In this document: piece by piece, positions 53,611-62,233 of the stretch
How the letters are laid out: every line of letters begins with the position of its first letter
Position numbering within the stretch: position 1 is the first letter of the stretch
From: Brevundimonas sp. Leaf363
GTDB taxonomy: Bacteria; Pseudomonadota; Alphaproteobacteria; Caulobacterales; Caulobacteraceae
Direction: 5' to 3'
Length of the DNA: 64,000 nt
Assembly: GCF_001424025.1 (NCBI RefSeq)
Contig: NZ_LMPZ01000002.1
Location: forward strand, 1,354,702 to 1,418,701
Program-made: the position numbers and the translations under genes
The notes under the pieces: generated by a model
The model's input: only the letters and a program-made list of their open reading frames with translations
Database searches by the model: none
Told to the model about the DNA's origin: nothing

Positions 53611-54066
53611 TTGACGGGACCACCCGACCTTCGGGTCATGATCGTGGAAGACCAGCCCATTCTGGCGATGGAACTGGAGCTCGTGCTCGCTGACGCGGGC
53701 TGCGACGTCGTGGGATGCGCGATGGACCGGCCTGGCGCATTCGCCATTGCGGATCGGGAACGACCGGACTTCGCCCTGGTTGACGTCAACCTGTTGGACG
53801 GTCTGACCGGACCTCAGATCGCGCATCGGCTGGTCAGTGATTACGGCGCGGCCGTCGTCTTTCTGACCGCCAATCCCGAGCAGATTCCCGAGGGGTTCGC
53901 GGGAGCGCTGGGTGCCGTGACCAAGCCGTTCGACGAGCAGACCATCAGAGGCGTCGTCGCCTTCGCCCGACAGTTTATCTTCCACCGCACGGTGACCACA
54001 GCGCCGAAGCGTTTCCGCCTGGCGCCGTGGCTGGCCACCCCCCCCGAGGACATAGCCCCACACTAA
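53611..54066 (+). CDS. Single-domain response regulator receiver
   Basis: This protein of about 151 residues has a full receiver domain: acidic pair E13/D14 (V-E-D-Q-P), phospho-acceptor Asp58 (L-V-D-V-N), Thr86 in F-L-T-A-N, and Lys105 in T-K-P-F. A short tail of about 30 residues follows with no DNA-binding domain. The start is uncertain: TTG 53611 gives a complete first strand, ATG 53638 is the alternative. It is divergent from the histidine-less kinase-like gene and might be its partner. Confidence 0.85.
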   Translation: MTGPPDLRVMIVEDQPILAMELELVLADAGCDVVGCAMDRPGAFAIADRERPDFALVDVNLLDGLTGPQIAHRLVSDYGAAVVFLTANPEQIPEGFAGALGAVTKPFDEQTIRGVVAFARQFIFHRTVTTAPKRFRLAPWLATPPEDIAPH

Positions 54067-54094
54067 AAACGGGAGGGGCTGGCCTGGTCGCAAC

Positions 54095-55543
54095 TCATTC
54101 CACCTTGAAGCGGACGAAGAGCATCCCGGCTGTTGGATCATTGCCGTAGAGCGGCTCCAGCATGTCAGGGACGCGGTTTAACGTGACCAGACCGCCCAAG
54201 CCGAACGTCATGTGCTCGGCCAGCCGCCAGTCGTGAACGACGCCGATCGAAGCCTTGGATACGACGTAGAGATCTCCGTGCCCGCCGTGGTCCTCGGGGA
54301 CCAGCTCGTCCGTCTCGATCCGCTCGGCCCGGGCGAAGATCGTCCAGGGGCCGGTGGGGTGCAGGGCCGTCTCGAACAGCCAGCCGTCTTTGCTCTCATC
54401 GTGGTCGTTGGTCTTGCGGCCGAAGGCGATGGTGGAGGACCACCAGCCCGCGTCGCCGAAGCGGCGGGTGTGGATGGCGCTGGCCGAGAGCCGGGTTTCA
54501 TCTTCGTCGGGTTCGAGCTGCTCGGGCGAGGTGACGTCCGCCCAGGAGGCCTGGACCGACCATTCCGGCGACGGATTCCAGCTGGCGCGCACGGCGTAGC
54601 TGTCGAGGTCCGGGCTCTCGATGTCGTAGCGATCCTGATCCGGCTCGCGGCCCCGGAAGGCCGAGGTTTCCAGCTTCAGGCTGTCGTGAATCCAGCCGGC
54701 GGTGACGACGCCGAAGGTGATGTGGGTCGAGTCCAGCCAGTGGTGGGTGATCGGCGCCTCGGGGCTGTCCATCGCGCTCATGCGGTGCATGAAGGCGGGC
54801 GGACCGAAGGCCGGTTCGCCCGGCAGGCCGATGTAGGCGAAGACCGCGTCCTTCGGGCCGATGGGGCGGGCGTAGGTGGCCGACAGCTCCATGAACAGGT
54901 CATGCGGGTGCTGGCGATCGACCAGGCCGACGACACCATCCGCCGTCTCTCCGGCAGCCAGCAGCAGGGGGTAGCCTTCCTTGCCCATCAAGGGATCGGG
55001 GCTGGTCATGCCGCGCAGCGTCAGACTGGAGCCGTCCGAGAAATCGCGCCGCGCCGAGGTCATCAGCATGCCGGCGAGGAAGGTCATGCTGTCGCCGCGC
55101 GGCCCGAACTGGTCGTCGTAGACCACGTTCAGCAGGGCGTGGCTCATGACCATCCAGTCGCCGATCTGGCTGTGGACGCCGGCGTGGTGCGAGGCGTCAG
55201 GCTGCCAGCTGGTGCCAGAGCCGTCGCGGGTCATGGGGCCGAAACCGAGGCTGCTCTGCATCGGCATTGCGGCGTGGTCCATGCCGGCCATGTCGTGGTT
55301 CATTGCCGCATGATCGGGGGCGGCATGATCCGGGGCCGCATGGTCCATGCTCGAATGGTCCATGGTCGCGTGGTCGGCGGGCATGGCTTGTGAAGGCATG
55401 GCTTGGGCAGGCTTAGCGTGCTGGCTGTGGTCCATCGGCGCGGTGGCTGCGGGCGCGGCCGGGTGGTGGGCGTGGTCCTGCGCGGCCGGTTCGGCCAGCA
55501 GGGGCAGGGCGGCGAGGGCGCCGCCCAAGGTCGTGAGGAACAT
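54095..55543 (-). CDS. Met/His-rich exported protein, probably metal (copper) related
   Basis: This 482-residue protein has a signal peptide, a Met/His/Asp-rich segment (about 30-95) with repeated M-D-H and D-H-A units (MDHSSMDHAAPDHAAPDHAA), then a beta-rich domain of about 370 residues ending in aromatic VRFKVE, consistent with an outer-membrane or periplasmic barrel. Metal-binding repeats of this type occur in copper-resistance proteins such as PcoB/CopB. It follows a small exported Cys/Met protein on the same strand. The exact family is not recognised. Confidence 0.78.
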   Translation of the reverse strand: MFLTTLGGALAALPLLAEPAAQDHAHHPAAPAATAPMDHSQHAKPAQAMPSQAMPADHATMDHSSMDHAAPDHAAPDHAAMNHDMAGMDHAAMPMQSSLGFGPMTRDGSGTSWQPDASHHAGVHSQIGDWMVMSHALLNVVYDDQFGPRGDSMTFLAGMLMTSARRDFSDGSSLTLRGMTSPDPLMGKEGYPLLLAAGETADGVVGLVDRQHPHDLFMELSATYARPIGPKDAVFAYIGLPGEPAFGPPAFMHRMSAMDSPEAPITHHWLDSTHITFGVVTAGWIHDSLKLETSAFRGREPDQDRYDIESPDLDSYAVRASWNPSPEWSVQASWADVTSPEQLEPDEDETRLSASAIHTRRFGDAGWWSSTIAFGRKTNDHDESKDGWLFETALHPTGPWTIFARAERIETDELVPEDHGGHGDLYVVSKASIGVVHDWRLAEHMTFGLGGLVTLNRVPDMLEPLYGNDPTAGMLFVRFKVE

Positions 55544-55606
55544 CGGTCTGTCCTTGAGATGAAACGGGCGTGAAGTCGCCGCCAGGTAGGGCGGCGCAGG
55601 CGCGGT

Positions 55607-55921
55607 TCAGGCTCTGGGAGGACGAAGCTCGGGCGCGGGATGGCGACCGGCGGCGCTTTGCTCGCCGGGCAGAACGATGCGCGGCGCCGTGTGGGCGACG
55701 GGCTGCAGGCGCGGTTGCAGCAGTGGCGGCGCAGGCAGGGCGGCGGTGGCGCAGCAGGCCATGGCCTTGGCGGGGGCCTTCGGCGAAGGCGTCTTGGCCG
55801 GCGCCTCGGCTTCCATGCTCATGTGACACGGCGGCTCGGCGCGCGGCGCGGCCTCCGCCGGCGCGAAGGCCAGCAGCGACAGACCGGCCAGAATGGTCAG
55901 CAGGAGGAAGAGGGTGCGCAC
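55607..55921 (-). CDS. Small exported Cys/Met-containing protein
   Basis: This 104-residue protein has a signal peptide (RTLFLLLTILAGLSLLAFAPAEA) and a mature part with C-H-M-S-M-E and A-M-A-C-C near its middle, then a Pro-rich tail. Such C-H-M and CC motifs occur in small periplasmic proteins beside copper genes. It starts with GTG 55921 and lies 63 bp before the Met/His-rich gene on the same strand, so the two probably form one metal-responsive unit. Function is inferred from composition and neighbours. Confidence 0.68.
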   Translation of the reverse strand: MRTLFLLLTILAGLSLLAFAPAEAAPRAEPPCHMSMEAEAPAKTPSPKAPAKAMACCATAALPAPPLLQPRLQPVAHTAPRIVLPGEQSAAGRHPAPELRPPRA

Positions 55922-55957
55922 GGCGTCAGGGTATGGCGCGCGGCCCGGCCCGGCAAG

Positions 55958-56509
55958 TCAGCGGCCGCCGGGCAAACCGTCGCTGGTGGGCTCCGCATCG
56001 CCGCCGGGGCCCAAGGCGCGCTGCATCAGCACCACGTCGCGCCAGTCGTTATGCTTCCAGCCGACGCTATTGAGGACGCCGCAGGGCTCGAAACCGCAGG
56101 CGGCGTGCAGGGCGACCGACCCGGCGTTGGCGCTGTCGCCGATCACCGCCAGCATCTGGCGCAGGCCCAGCGCTTCGCAGCGCTCGATCAGGGCGCTCAG
56201 CAGCGCTCGCCCGACGCCGCGCCCGCGGAAGGCCGGGTCGATATAGACGCTATCCTCGACTGTGTAGCGATAGCCGCGGCGCGGCCGGAAGACGCCGGCG
56301 TAGGCGTAGCCGGCGATCTGGCCGTCGATCTCGGCGACCAGCCGGGGCAGGCCGCTGGCGGCCACGGCGGCGAAGCGCGTGACCATCTCCGCCTCATCGG
56401 GCGGGTCCAGCTCGAAGGTGCCCAGCCCGTTCTCGACGCTCTCCGCATAGATGGCGGCGATCCGGGCCATGTCGCCCGGTTCGACGTCGCGGATGACGAC
56501 CTGGCTCAA
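55958..56509 (-). CDS. GNAT N-acetyltransferase, phosphinothricin acetyltransferase-like
   Basis: This 183-residue protein matches the PAT-like subgroup of GNAT enzymes: IRDVEPGDMARIAAIYAESVENGLGTFELDPP at the start, GYAYAGVFRPRRGYRYTVEDSVYIDP in the middle, and the acetyl-CoA loop F-R-G-R-G-V-G-R near residue 102. PAT-like enzymes acetylate amino groups of small molecules such as phosphinothricin or methionine derivatives. It starts with TTG 56509 overlapping the S9 peptidase stop (TTGA). Confidence 0.85.
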   Translation of the reverse strand: MSQVVIRDVEPGDMARIAAIYAESVENGLGTFELDPPDEAEMVTRFAAVAASGLPRLVAEIDGQIAGYAYAGVFRPRRGYRYTVEDSVYIDPAFRGRGVGRALLSALIERCEALGLRQMLAVIGDSANAGSVALHAACGFEPCGVLNSVGWKHNDWRDVVLMQRALGPGGDAEPTSDGLPGGR

Positions 56510-58686
56510 GCCTGCTCCCAACCCTTGTCGATGGCCCAGACAGCGAAGGCGTAGTCGTGGGCGACTTCCTTCAGATAGTCGAAGCGCCCGGCGGCCCCGC
56601 CGTGGCCGGCCTCCATGTTGATCTTCAGCAGCACCGGCTTGCCCGAGGTGGTGGCCGGCCGCAGCTTGGCGACCCACTTCTCCGGCTCCCAATAGGTGAC
56701 GCGGGGGTCCGACAGGCCGCCGGTGGCCAGGATGGCCGGATAGGCCTTGGCCTCGACGTTGTCGTAGGGGCTGTAGCTGGCGATGTAGTCGTAGGCGGCG
56801 GCGTCCTCGATCGGATTGCCCCACTCGGGCCATTCCGGCGGCGTCAGCGGCAGGGACAGGTCGCTCATGGTGTTGATGACGTCCACGAACGGCACCTGGC
56901 CGATCACCCCGGCCCACAGGTCGGGGCGCATGTTGTTGACGGCGCCCATCAGCAGACCGCCCGCCGAGCCACCCTGCGCGACGATGTTCCCGGCCTTGCC
57001 GTGCCCGGTCGAGATCAGGTGCTCGGCGGCTGCGATGAAGTCGGTGAAAGTGTTCTTCTTGGTCATGCGCCGGGCCGTCAGGAACCAGTTCCAGCCCTTG
57101 TCCGACCCGCCGCGGATGTGGGCGATGGCGTAGATCCAGCCGCGATCCACCAGCGACAGCCGGTTGGTCGAGAAGCTGGCGCCCATCGGGATGCCGTAGG
57201 AGCCGTAGCCGTAGAGCAGCAGCGGCGCCGAGCCATCGACCGGCGTGGAGGCGCGGCGCAGGATGGTGACGGGCACCAGTTGTCCGTCGGAGGCCGAGGC
57301 GTTCAGCCGCTCGACAACATAGTCGGCGGGGTTGTGGCCCGATGGGATCTCCTGCGTCTTTCGCAGGGTCCGCGTGCGGCTGGCCATGTCGTAGTCGAAG
57401 GTCTGGGTCGGTGTGGACGGCGAGTTGTAGGCGTAGCGCGTCACCGTTGTGTCGAACTGCGACGCGCCCGCCAGCGACAGGGCGTAGGCCGGTTCGTTGA
57501 CGGCGATCTCGTGCTCGGCGCCGGCGCGATCGCGGATGACGATCCTGGTGTTGGCGTCAGCCCGTTCCTGCCGCGCCAGATGGCCGGCGGTCAGGTCGAT
57601 GCCCTCAATGTAACGGCCGGGCGTATGCGGCACGAGGTCGGTCCAGTGGTCCTTGCCGGGCGTGGCGGTCGGAGCCTGGGCGATCTTGAAGTCCACCGCT
57701 TCGTCATTGGTGTGGATCACCCAGCGGTCGCCCCAGTGGTCGACGTCGTAGCGGATGGCGGTGCGACGCGGCTCGAACACGACCGGCGTGGCGGTCGGCG
57801 TCGCGGCGGGGATGTAGCGGGCTTCGGACGTTTCCTGGTTCTGGATGCCGATGACCACGAACTTGTCGTCCGAGGTGCGGCCGACGCCCATGAACATGCC
57901 GTCGTCGGTCTCCTCATAGACCAGGTTGGTCTCGCCGCCGCGCGCCGGGCGGCGGAAGATCTTGTCCGGGCGGCCGTTGTCGTCGCGGTTGGTCCAGAAG
58001 ATCCACTGGCTGTCTGGCGAGAAGGTGAAGTCGGCGTTGGCCGACTGGATCGGGTCGGGCAGCACCTCGCCCGTCGCCAGGTCTTTGACGAAGATCTGGT
58101 GGACCTCCGAGCCCTGCGCGTCCTCGGCATAGGCGAACAGGCTGTGGTCAGGGCTGTGCTCGGCGGCGCCGACTTCCGAATAGGCCTTGCCCTCAGCCAG
58201 CTCGTCCGCATCCAGAATGACGACCTCGCCGTCGGCGCGGCCGGTCGGGCGGCGGCAGTACAGCGGGTGCTGACCGCCGACGTTGAAGCGGATGTAGTAC
58301 TCCCACGGGCCGTCGGTAGCGGGGACGGAGCTGTCGTCCTCCTTGATGCGCCCCTTCATCTCCTGGAATAGCGTCGCCTGCAGCGGCAGGGTCGAGGCCA
58401 TCATCGCCTCGCGATAGGCGTTCTCTTCGGTCAGGTGTTCCTTGACGTCCGCTTTGATCAGGGTCGGGTCGCGCAGCACCGCCTGCCAGTTGTCGTCCTT
58501 CATCCATTGATAGTCGTCGACGCGGACGCGGCCGAGCTGCTCGATGCGGACGGGAATCTTCTTGGCGACGGGCGCCAGAGGAGCGGAGGATTGGGGCATC
58601 GGGGCTCGGATACTGGCGAGGACGGGGGAGGCGGCCGCGGCGGCGGCCAGGGCGGCGGTGGATGCGATGACTTCGCGGCGGTTCAT
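56506..58686 (-). CDS. Exported S9 prolyl oligopeptidase-family peptidase (oligopeptidase B-like)
   Basis: This 726-residue serine peptidase has a twin-arginine-type signal (MNRREVIASTAALAAAAAASPVLA), a beta-propeller (about 80-430) and a C-terminal alpha/beta hydrolase domain. The nucleophile is in Q-G-G-S-A-G-G-L, the Asp in L-S-D-P-R-V and the His in E-A-G-H-G-G. PtrB-like features (RGGSDKGWNWF, GHG-K) favour oligopeptidase B, which cleaves after basic residues in short peptides. It is coupled to the GNAT gene. Confidence 0.93.
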   Translation of the reverse strand: MNRREVIASTAALAAAAAASPVLASIRAPMPQSSAPLAPVAKKIPVRIEQLGRVRVDDYQWMKDDNWQAVLRDPTLIKADVKEHLTEENAYREAMMASTLPLQATLFQEMKGRIKEDDSSVPATDGPWEYYIRFNVGGQHPLYCRRPTGRADGEVVILDADELAEGKAYSEVGAAEHSPDHSLFAYAEDAQGSEVHQIFVKDLATGEVLPDPIQSANADFTFSPDSQWIFWTNRDDNGRPDKIFRRPARGGETNLVYEETDDGMFMGVGRTSDDKFVVIGIQNQETSEARYIPAATPTATPVVFEPRRTAIRYDVDHWGDRWVIHTNDEAVDFKIAQAPTATPGKDHWTDLVPHTPGRYIEGIDLTAGHLARQERADANTRIVIRDRAGAEHEIAVNEPAYALSLAGASQFDTTVTRYAYNSPSTPTQTFDYDMASRTRTLRKTQEIPSGHNPADYVVERLNASASDGQLVPVTILRRASTPVDGSAPLLLYGYGSYGIPMGASFSTNRLSLVDRGWIYAIAHIRGGSDKGWNWFLTARRMTKKNTFTDFIAAAEHLISTGHGKAGNIVAQGGSAGGLLMGAVNNMRPDLWAGVIGQVPFVDVINTMSDLSLPLTPPEWPEWGNPIEDAAAYDYIASYSPYDNVEAKAYPAILATGGLSDPRVTYWEPEKWVAKLRPATTSGKPVLLKINMEAGHGGAAGRFDYLKEVAHDYAFAVWAIDKGWEQA

Positions 58687-58758
58687 GGGCGGCTTCCCCG
58701 GCGCCGGACGGCGCGACTGCCGAACCTTTTGAAAGCGCCCGACGGCCGCGTCAAACGC

Positions 58759-59460
58759 TCAGCGTCGCCGCGTGCGGGCATGGTCGAGCGCCCGTTGCGC
58801 TAAGGTCTTCAAATCGGCGCGCGAGGCGTCCATCGGTCCGCCCATCCCCGCCAGAGCGGCGTCGATGTCGGTATCTTCGATCGTCGCGTCGGGCGCTGCC
58901 GATGCGGCCTTGTGCGGATAGCTGTGGCCCGAGATCAGGCGGTGGAAGACCCATGCCGCGACGGTCAGTGTTACAGCGTTCAGTCCGATCGGGAGCAGGG
59001 CGAAGCTCCAGCCCAAAGTTTGTACGGCGCCCCCGCCGAGAACCGGCAACAGCGCCGTGCCGCCGCCGGAAGGGTGCAGGCAGCGGCACAGCGACATCGT
59101 CGCGATCGCAGCGCCGACAGCGACGCCGGCCGCCAGCGTCGGCTCGGAGACCAAATGGGCGGCCACGAGGCCAGTCAGCGCCGAAACGACATGGCCGCCG
59201 ATGATCGACCACGGCTGGGTCATCGGGCTGGCGGGGACCACGAAGACCATCACCGCAGAAGCGCCCAATGGCGCGGCGATCATCAGGCTCGTGTGCGGAT
59301 CCAGCCCATGCATGGTCAGTCGCCCTACCAGCGCGGTCAGGCCGATGCCGGTAAAGCCGCCCAGGCATGCGATCATGCGGTCGCGCAACGACGCCCCGGC
59401 CAGGATCGGCCGGAAGGCCAGCCGCCGGCCAATGCGTTCGATGCTCGATGTGAGGCTCAT
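58759..59460 (-). CDS. HPP family membrane protein
   Basis: This 233-residue protein has four to five hydrophobic helices typical of HPP proteins, with the diagnostic A-S-P-M-T-Q-P-W and L-H-P-S-G-G-G-T-A-L region (about 77-135). Some HPP proteins transport nitrite. The C-terminal 60 residues are a charged cytoplasmic tail. ATG 59460 is the family start; the longer open frame upstream is antisense to the neighbouring gene. Confidence 0.85.
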   Translation of the reverse strand: MSLTSSIERIGRRLAFRPILAGASLRDRMIACLGGFTGIGLTALVGRLTMHGLDPHTSLMIAAPLGASAVMVFVVPASPMTQPWSIIGGHVVSALTGLVAAHLVSEPTLAAGVAVGAAIATMSLCRCLHPSGGGTALLPVLGGGAVQTLGWSFALLPIGLNAVTLTVAAWVFHRLISGHSYPHKAASAAPDATIEDTDIDAALAGMGGPMDASRADLKTLAQRALDHARTRRR

Positions 59461-59547
59461 GGGGAATCGTCCGTCCGCGCGACGCGGACCTTGTCTGACC
59501 GCCGCCGGGGCCGTCAAATGAACACAGGACGCTTTCAGGTTCGAGCC

Positions 59548-60363
59548 ATGGCCTTTGATGTTCAGACGCCGGAGACCCTGCCGCCTATCGCCAGCGACCC
59601 GCCTGCGTGGGACCTGTCTGTCGGGCTGATCAATGCGACGGTTCAGTTGGACCAGCCGACCGGCGACGGCACGCGCACGGTCGGCACCGGCTTTCTGATC
59701 GACGCGCCGGCGCCCGACGGCTCGCCGCGCACTGTCCTGGTCACCGCCGGCCACGTTCTGGAGCGGATGCCGGGCAAGCAGGCGCGGGTGGGATGGCGCG
59801 TCGCACTGCCGGACGGCTCCTGGCGTTTCGACCCTCAACCCCTCGACATCCGGGGCGATGACGACCAGCCGCTGTGGACGCGCCATCCCCAGCGAGACAT
59901 CGCCGTCATGAAGGTGGACGCCCCTGAGGCGTTTGCGCGGGCCGCCATACCCATGGGCTGGTTGGCCGATTCGAAGACGCTGGCGGACTACGAGGTCGGG
60001 CCAGGGGATGAGATGCTCTCGTTAGGCTTCCCGCGCGGTCTGTCGGCCAACCGGGCGGGCTTTCCGATTCTGCGTGTCGGGCGGGTGGCGTCGTGGCCAT
60101 TGTCGCCCATTACGGCCTTTCCGACTTTCCTGCTGGATTTCACCGTCTTCCCAGGAAACTCGGGCGGACCCGTCTTCTGGACCGATCGGGCGCGACGCCG
60201 CCCGGGCTCTCCGAACGAGCCGGATCATCCTTTCGTCGCGGGCGTGCTGACGCAGGAGGTGATGGTCCGTGACGAGCGGCTTGAACTCGGTGTCGTGGCC
60301 CATGCCGAATACATTCGCGAAGCCATCGCGGAGATGGACGCGGCCGAGGCGGTCGGTCCGTAG
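59548..60363 (+). CDS. Trypsin-like serine protease without a signal peptide
   Basis: This 271-residue protein has the chymotrypsin/trypsin triad: His in L-V-T-A-G-H-V-L, Asp in Q-R-D-I-A-V-M-K, and Ser in F-P-G-N-S-G-G-P-V-F. The strands between them fit the trypsin-like family, and there is no PDZ domain. No signal peptide or membrane segment is visible, so a cytoplasmic location is suggested. ATG 59548 is preferred; ATG 59518 would add ten residues. It is divergent from HPP. A 15-bp tandem duplication covers its stop codon. Confidence 0.85.
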   Translation: MAFDVQTPETLPPIASDPPAWDLSVGLINATVQLDQPTGDGTRTVGTGFLIDAPAPDGSPRTVLVTAGHVLERMPGKQARVGWRVALPDGSWRFDPQPLDIRGDDDQPLWTRHPQRDIAVMKVDAPEAFARAAIPMGWLADSKTLADYEVGPGDEMLSLGFPRGLSANRAGFPILRVGRVASWPLSPITAFPTFLLDFTVFPGNSGGPVFWTDRARRRPGSPNEPDHPFVAGVLTQEVMVRDERLELGVVAHAEYIREAIAEMDAAEAVGP

Positions 60364-60378
60364 GCGGTCGGCCCGTAG
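60349..60378. repeat. 15-bp tandem duplication across the protease stop codon
   Basis: GCGGTCGGTCCGTAG (60349-60363) is repeated as GCGGTCGGCCCGTAG (60364-60378) with one mismatch. Each copy encodes AVGP followed by TAG, so a read-through ribosome would stop again five codons later. Confidence 0.8.
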
Positions 60379-60382
60379 GCGA

Positions 60383-62161
60383 TCAGGCGGATAGCACGTC
60401 GGCGCTAAGCCGGAGCAGAACGCCCGCGCCCTGGCCAACGGCGGCCAGGCGGCTGGAGCAGTGGCCCAGCACGTTGGCGGCATAGACTTCGTAAAGGTCC
60501 AGCCTGCCCTGCAACCAGGCCGCGTCGCCTTCGCCCGCATCGATGAGCCGCTTCGCCTGTAGCGCCTGTTTCGCCAGCATCCAGCCGCCGACCACATCGC
60601 CCATCAGCTTGAGATAGGCGTCGGCGCCGGCCAGGACGTCGGCCGCGGCGGTCGCCTCGGCCTTACGGTCGAGCAGCCACAGCGTCGCGTCCTCCGCGGC
60701 CTCGATGGCGGCGCGCAGGCGCTCGGTCGGCTTGCCGTCGAGAGTGCGCGAGAGCGGCGTCAGCACTTCGCGCATATCCTCCAGCAGGTCGCGCGCCGCC
60801 TGTCCAGCGTCCATCGACAGCTTGCGGCCGACCAGATCCATCGCCTGGATTCCGTTCGTGCCCTCGTAGATCGGGGCGATGCGGGCGTCGCGATAGTATT
60901 GGGCGGCCCCGGTCTCCTCGATGAACCCCATGCCGCCATGGATCTGGACGCCCATGGACGCGACATCACAGCCGACATCGGTGGACCAGGCCTTGGCGAT
61001 CGGCGTCAGGATGTCCTCGCGGCCTTTCCAGCGCTTGCGCGTCGTCTCGTCGCCAGCGTGTTCGGCCAGATCGGCGGCGACGCCGGTCGACAGACAGATG
61101 GCGCGGGCGGCGGCGATCTTGGCCTTCATCACGGCCAGGGTGCGGCGCACGTCGGGGTGGTCGAAGATCGGGGCGTTGTGGCCGGTCCAGACTGAGCGAC
61201 CTTGTTTGCGTTCCAGAGCGTATTCCAGCGCGTGCTGATAGGCGCGCTCGGCGATGCCCACGCCTTCCACACCGACGGCCAGGCGCGCGGCGTTCATCAT
61301 GACGAACATATGGGCCAGGCCCTCATTGGGGCGTCCGACCAGTTCGGCGGCGGCGTCCTCATAGACCATGACGCAGGTGGGCGAGGCGTGGATGCCCAGC
61401 TTGTGCTCCACGCCCACGGGTCGGAAGCTATTGCGGTCGCCCAGCGAGCCGTCGGCGCCCACCGCGAACTTGGAGGCGAGGAACAAGCTGATGCCCTTGG
61501 GCCCCGGAGGCGCGTCGGGCAGACGGGCCAGCACCAGATGGACGATATTGTCCGTCAGGTCGTGGTCGCCCCAGGTAATGAAGATCTTCTGGCCGTTCAG
61601 GTGATAGCCGCCGTTCCCGTCAGGCGTCGCCGTGGCGGTGAGTGCGCCCAGGTCCGAACCGGCGTGCGGCTCGGTCAGGACCATGGCCCCGGTCCATTCG
61701 CCCGACACCAGCTTGGTCAGATAGGTCGCCTTCTGCTCAGGCGTGCCGACCTCTTGCAGCGCCTCGATCGCGGCCAAGGACAGCATCGGGCAAAGGCCAA
61801 AGGCCATGTTGGCGGAGTGCACCGTTTCGAACGCGGCCAACTCAAGCGCCTTGGTCAGACCCTGGCCGCCGGCCTCCGTCGCGGCGCTCAGGCCCGTCCA
61901 ACCGCCATCGGCGAACTGGCGATAGGCGTCGACCAGCCCTGGCGCCGCCGTCACGGCGCCGTTGGCGTAGAGCGAGCCGTTCTGATCGCCGATGCGGTTC
62001 AATGGAGCCAGCACCTCTTCGGAAAAAGTCGCCGCCGCCTCCAGCACTGCGTCCTGGATATCGGCGTCGAACTCGGGAAAGGCGCCGGTGGCGGCGACCT
62101 GGTCTATCCCGACGGTCTCGAGAGCAAAGACGATGTCCCGGATCGGTGCTTTGTAGGCCAT
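60383..62161 (-). CDS. Acyl-CoA dehydrogenase with C-terminal extension
   Basis: This 592-residue FAD enzyme carries out the first beta-oxidation step on acyl-CoA. The N-terminal helical domain, the FAD motif W-T-G-A-M-V-L-T-E-P-H-A-G-S-D, and the C-terminal signature G-I-H-G-G-M-G-F-I-E-E (written V-Q-I-H-G-G-M-G-F) are present, as is Y-E-G-T-N-G-I-Q with the likely catalytic Glu. A further C-terminal domain (about 470-590) makes it a member of the long AcdA-like group. The substrate chain length is unknown. Confidence 0.94.
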   Translation of the reverse strand: MAYKAPIRDIVFALETVGIDQVAATGAFPEFDADIQDAVLEAAATFSEEVLAPLNRIGDQNGSLYANGAVTAAPGLVDAYRQFADGGWTGLSAATEAGGQGLTKALELAAFETVHSANMAFGLCPMLSLAAIEALQEVGTPEQKATYLTKLVSGEWTGAMVLTEPHAGSDLGALTATATPDGNGGYHLNGQKIFITWGDHDLTDNIVHLVLARLPDAPPGPKGISLFLASKFAVGADGSLGDRNSFRPVGVEHKLGIHASPTCVMVYEDAAAELVGRPNEGLAHMFVMMNAARLAVGVEGVGIAERAYQHALEYALERKQGRSVWTGHNAPIFDHPDVRRTLAVMKAKIAAARAICLSTGVAADLAEHAGDETTRKRWKGREDILTPIAKAWSTDVGCDVASMGVQIHGGMGFIEETGAAQYYRDARIAPIYEGTNGIQAMDLVGRKLSMDAGQAARDLLEDMREVLTPLSRTLDGKPTERLRAAIEAAEDATLWLLDRKAEATAAADVLAGADAYLKLMGDVVGGWMLAKQALQAKRLIDAGEGDAAWLQGRLDLYEVYAANVLGHCSSRLAAVGQGAGVLLRLSADVLSA

Positions 62162-62233
62162 GACGTATCTCTGGTTGCCGCGCGCTTGCTGTCGAGGCTA
62201 TGTGACGGGGTGTCGTTGCGGAAGGGAAGCCCG

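Noticed and set aside
56557..58371. 604-codon open frame opposite the S9 peptidase
   Set aside because: The opposite strand encodes an intact S9 peptidase with all catalytic motifs; this frame is a GC-driven shadow rich in Gly, Arg and Val.
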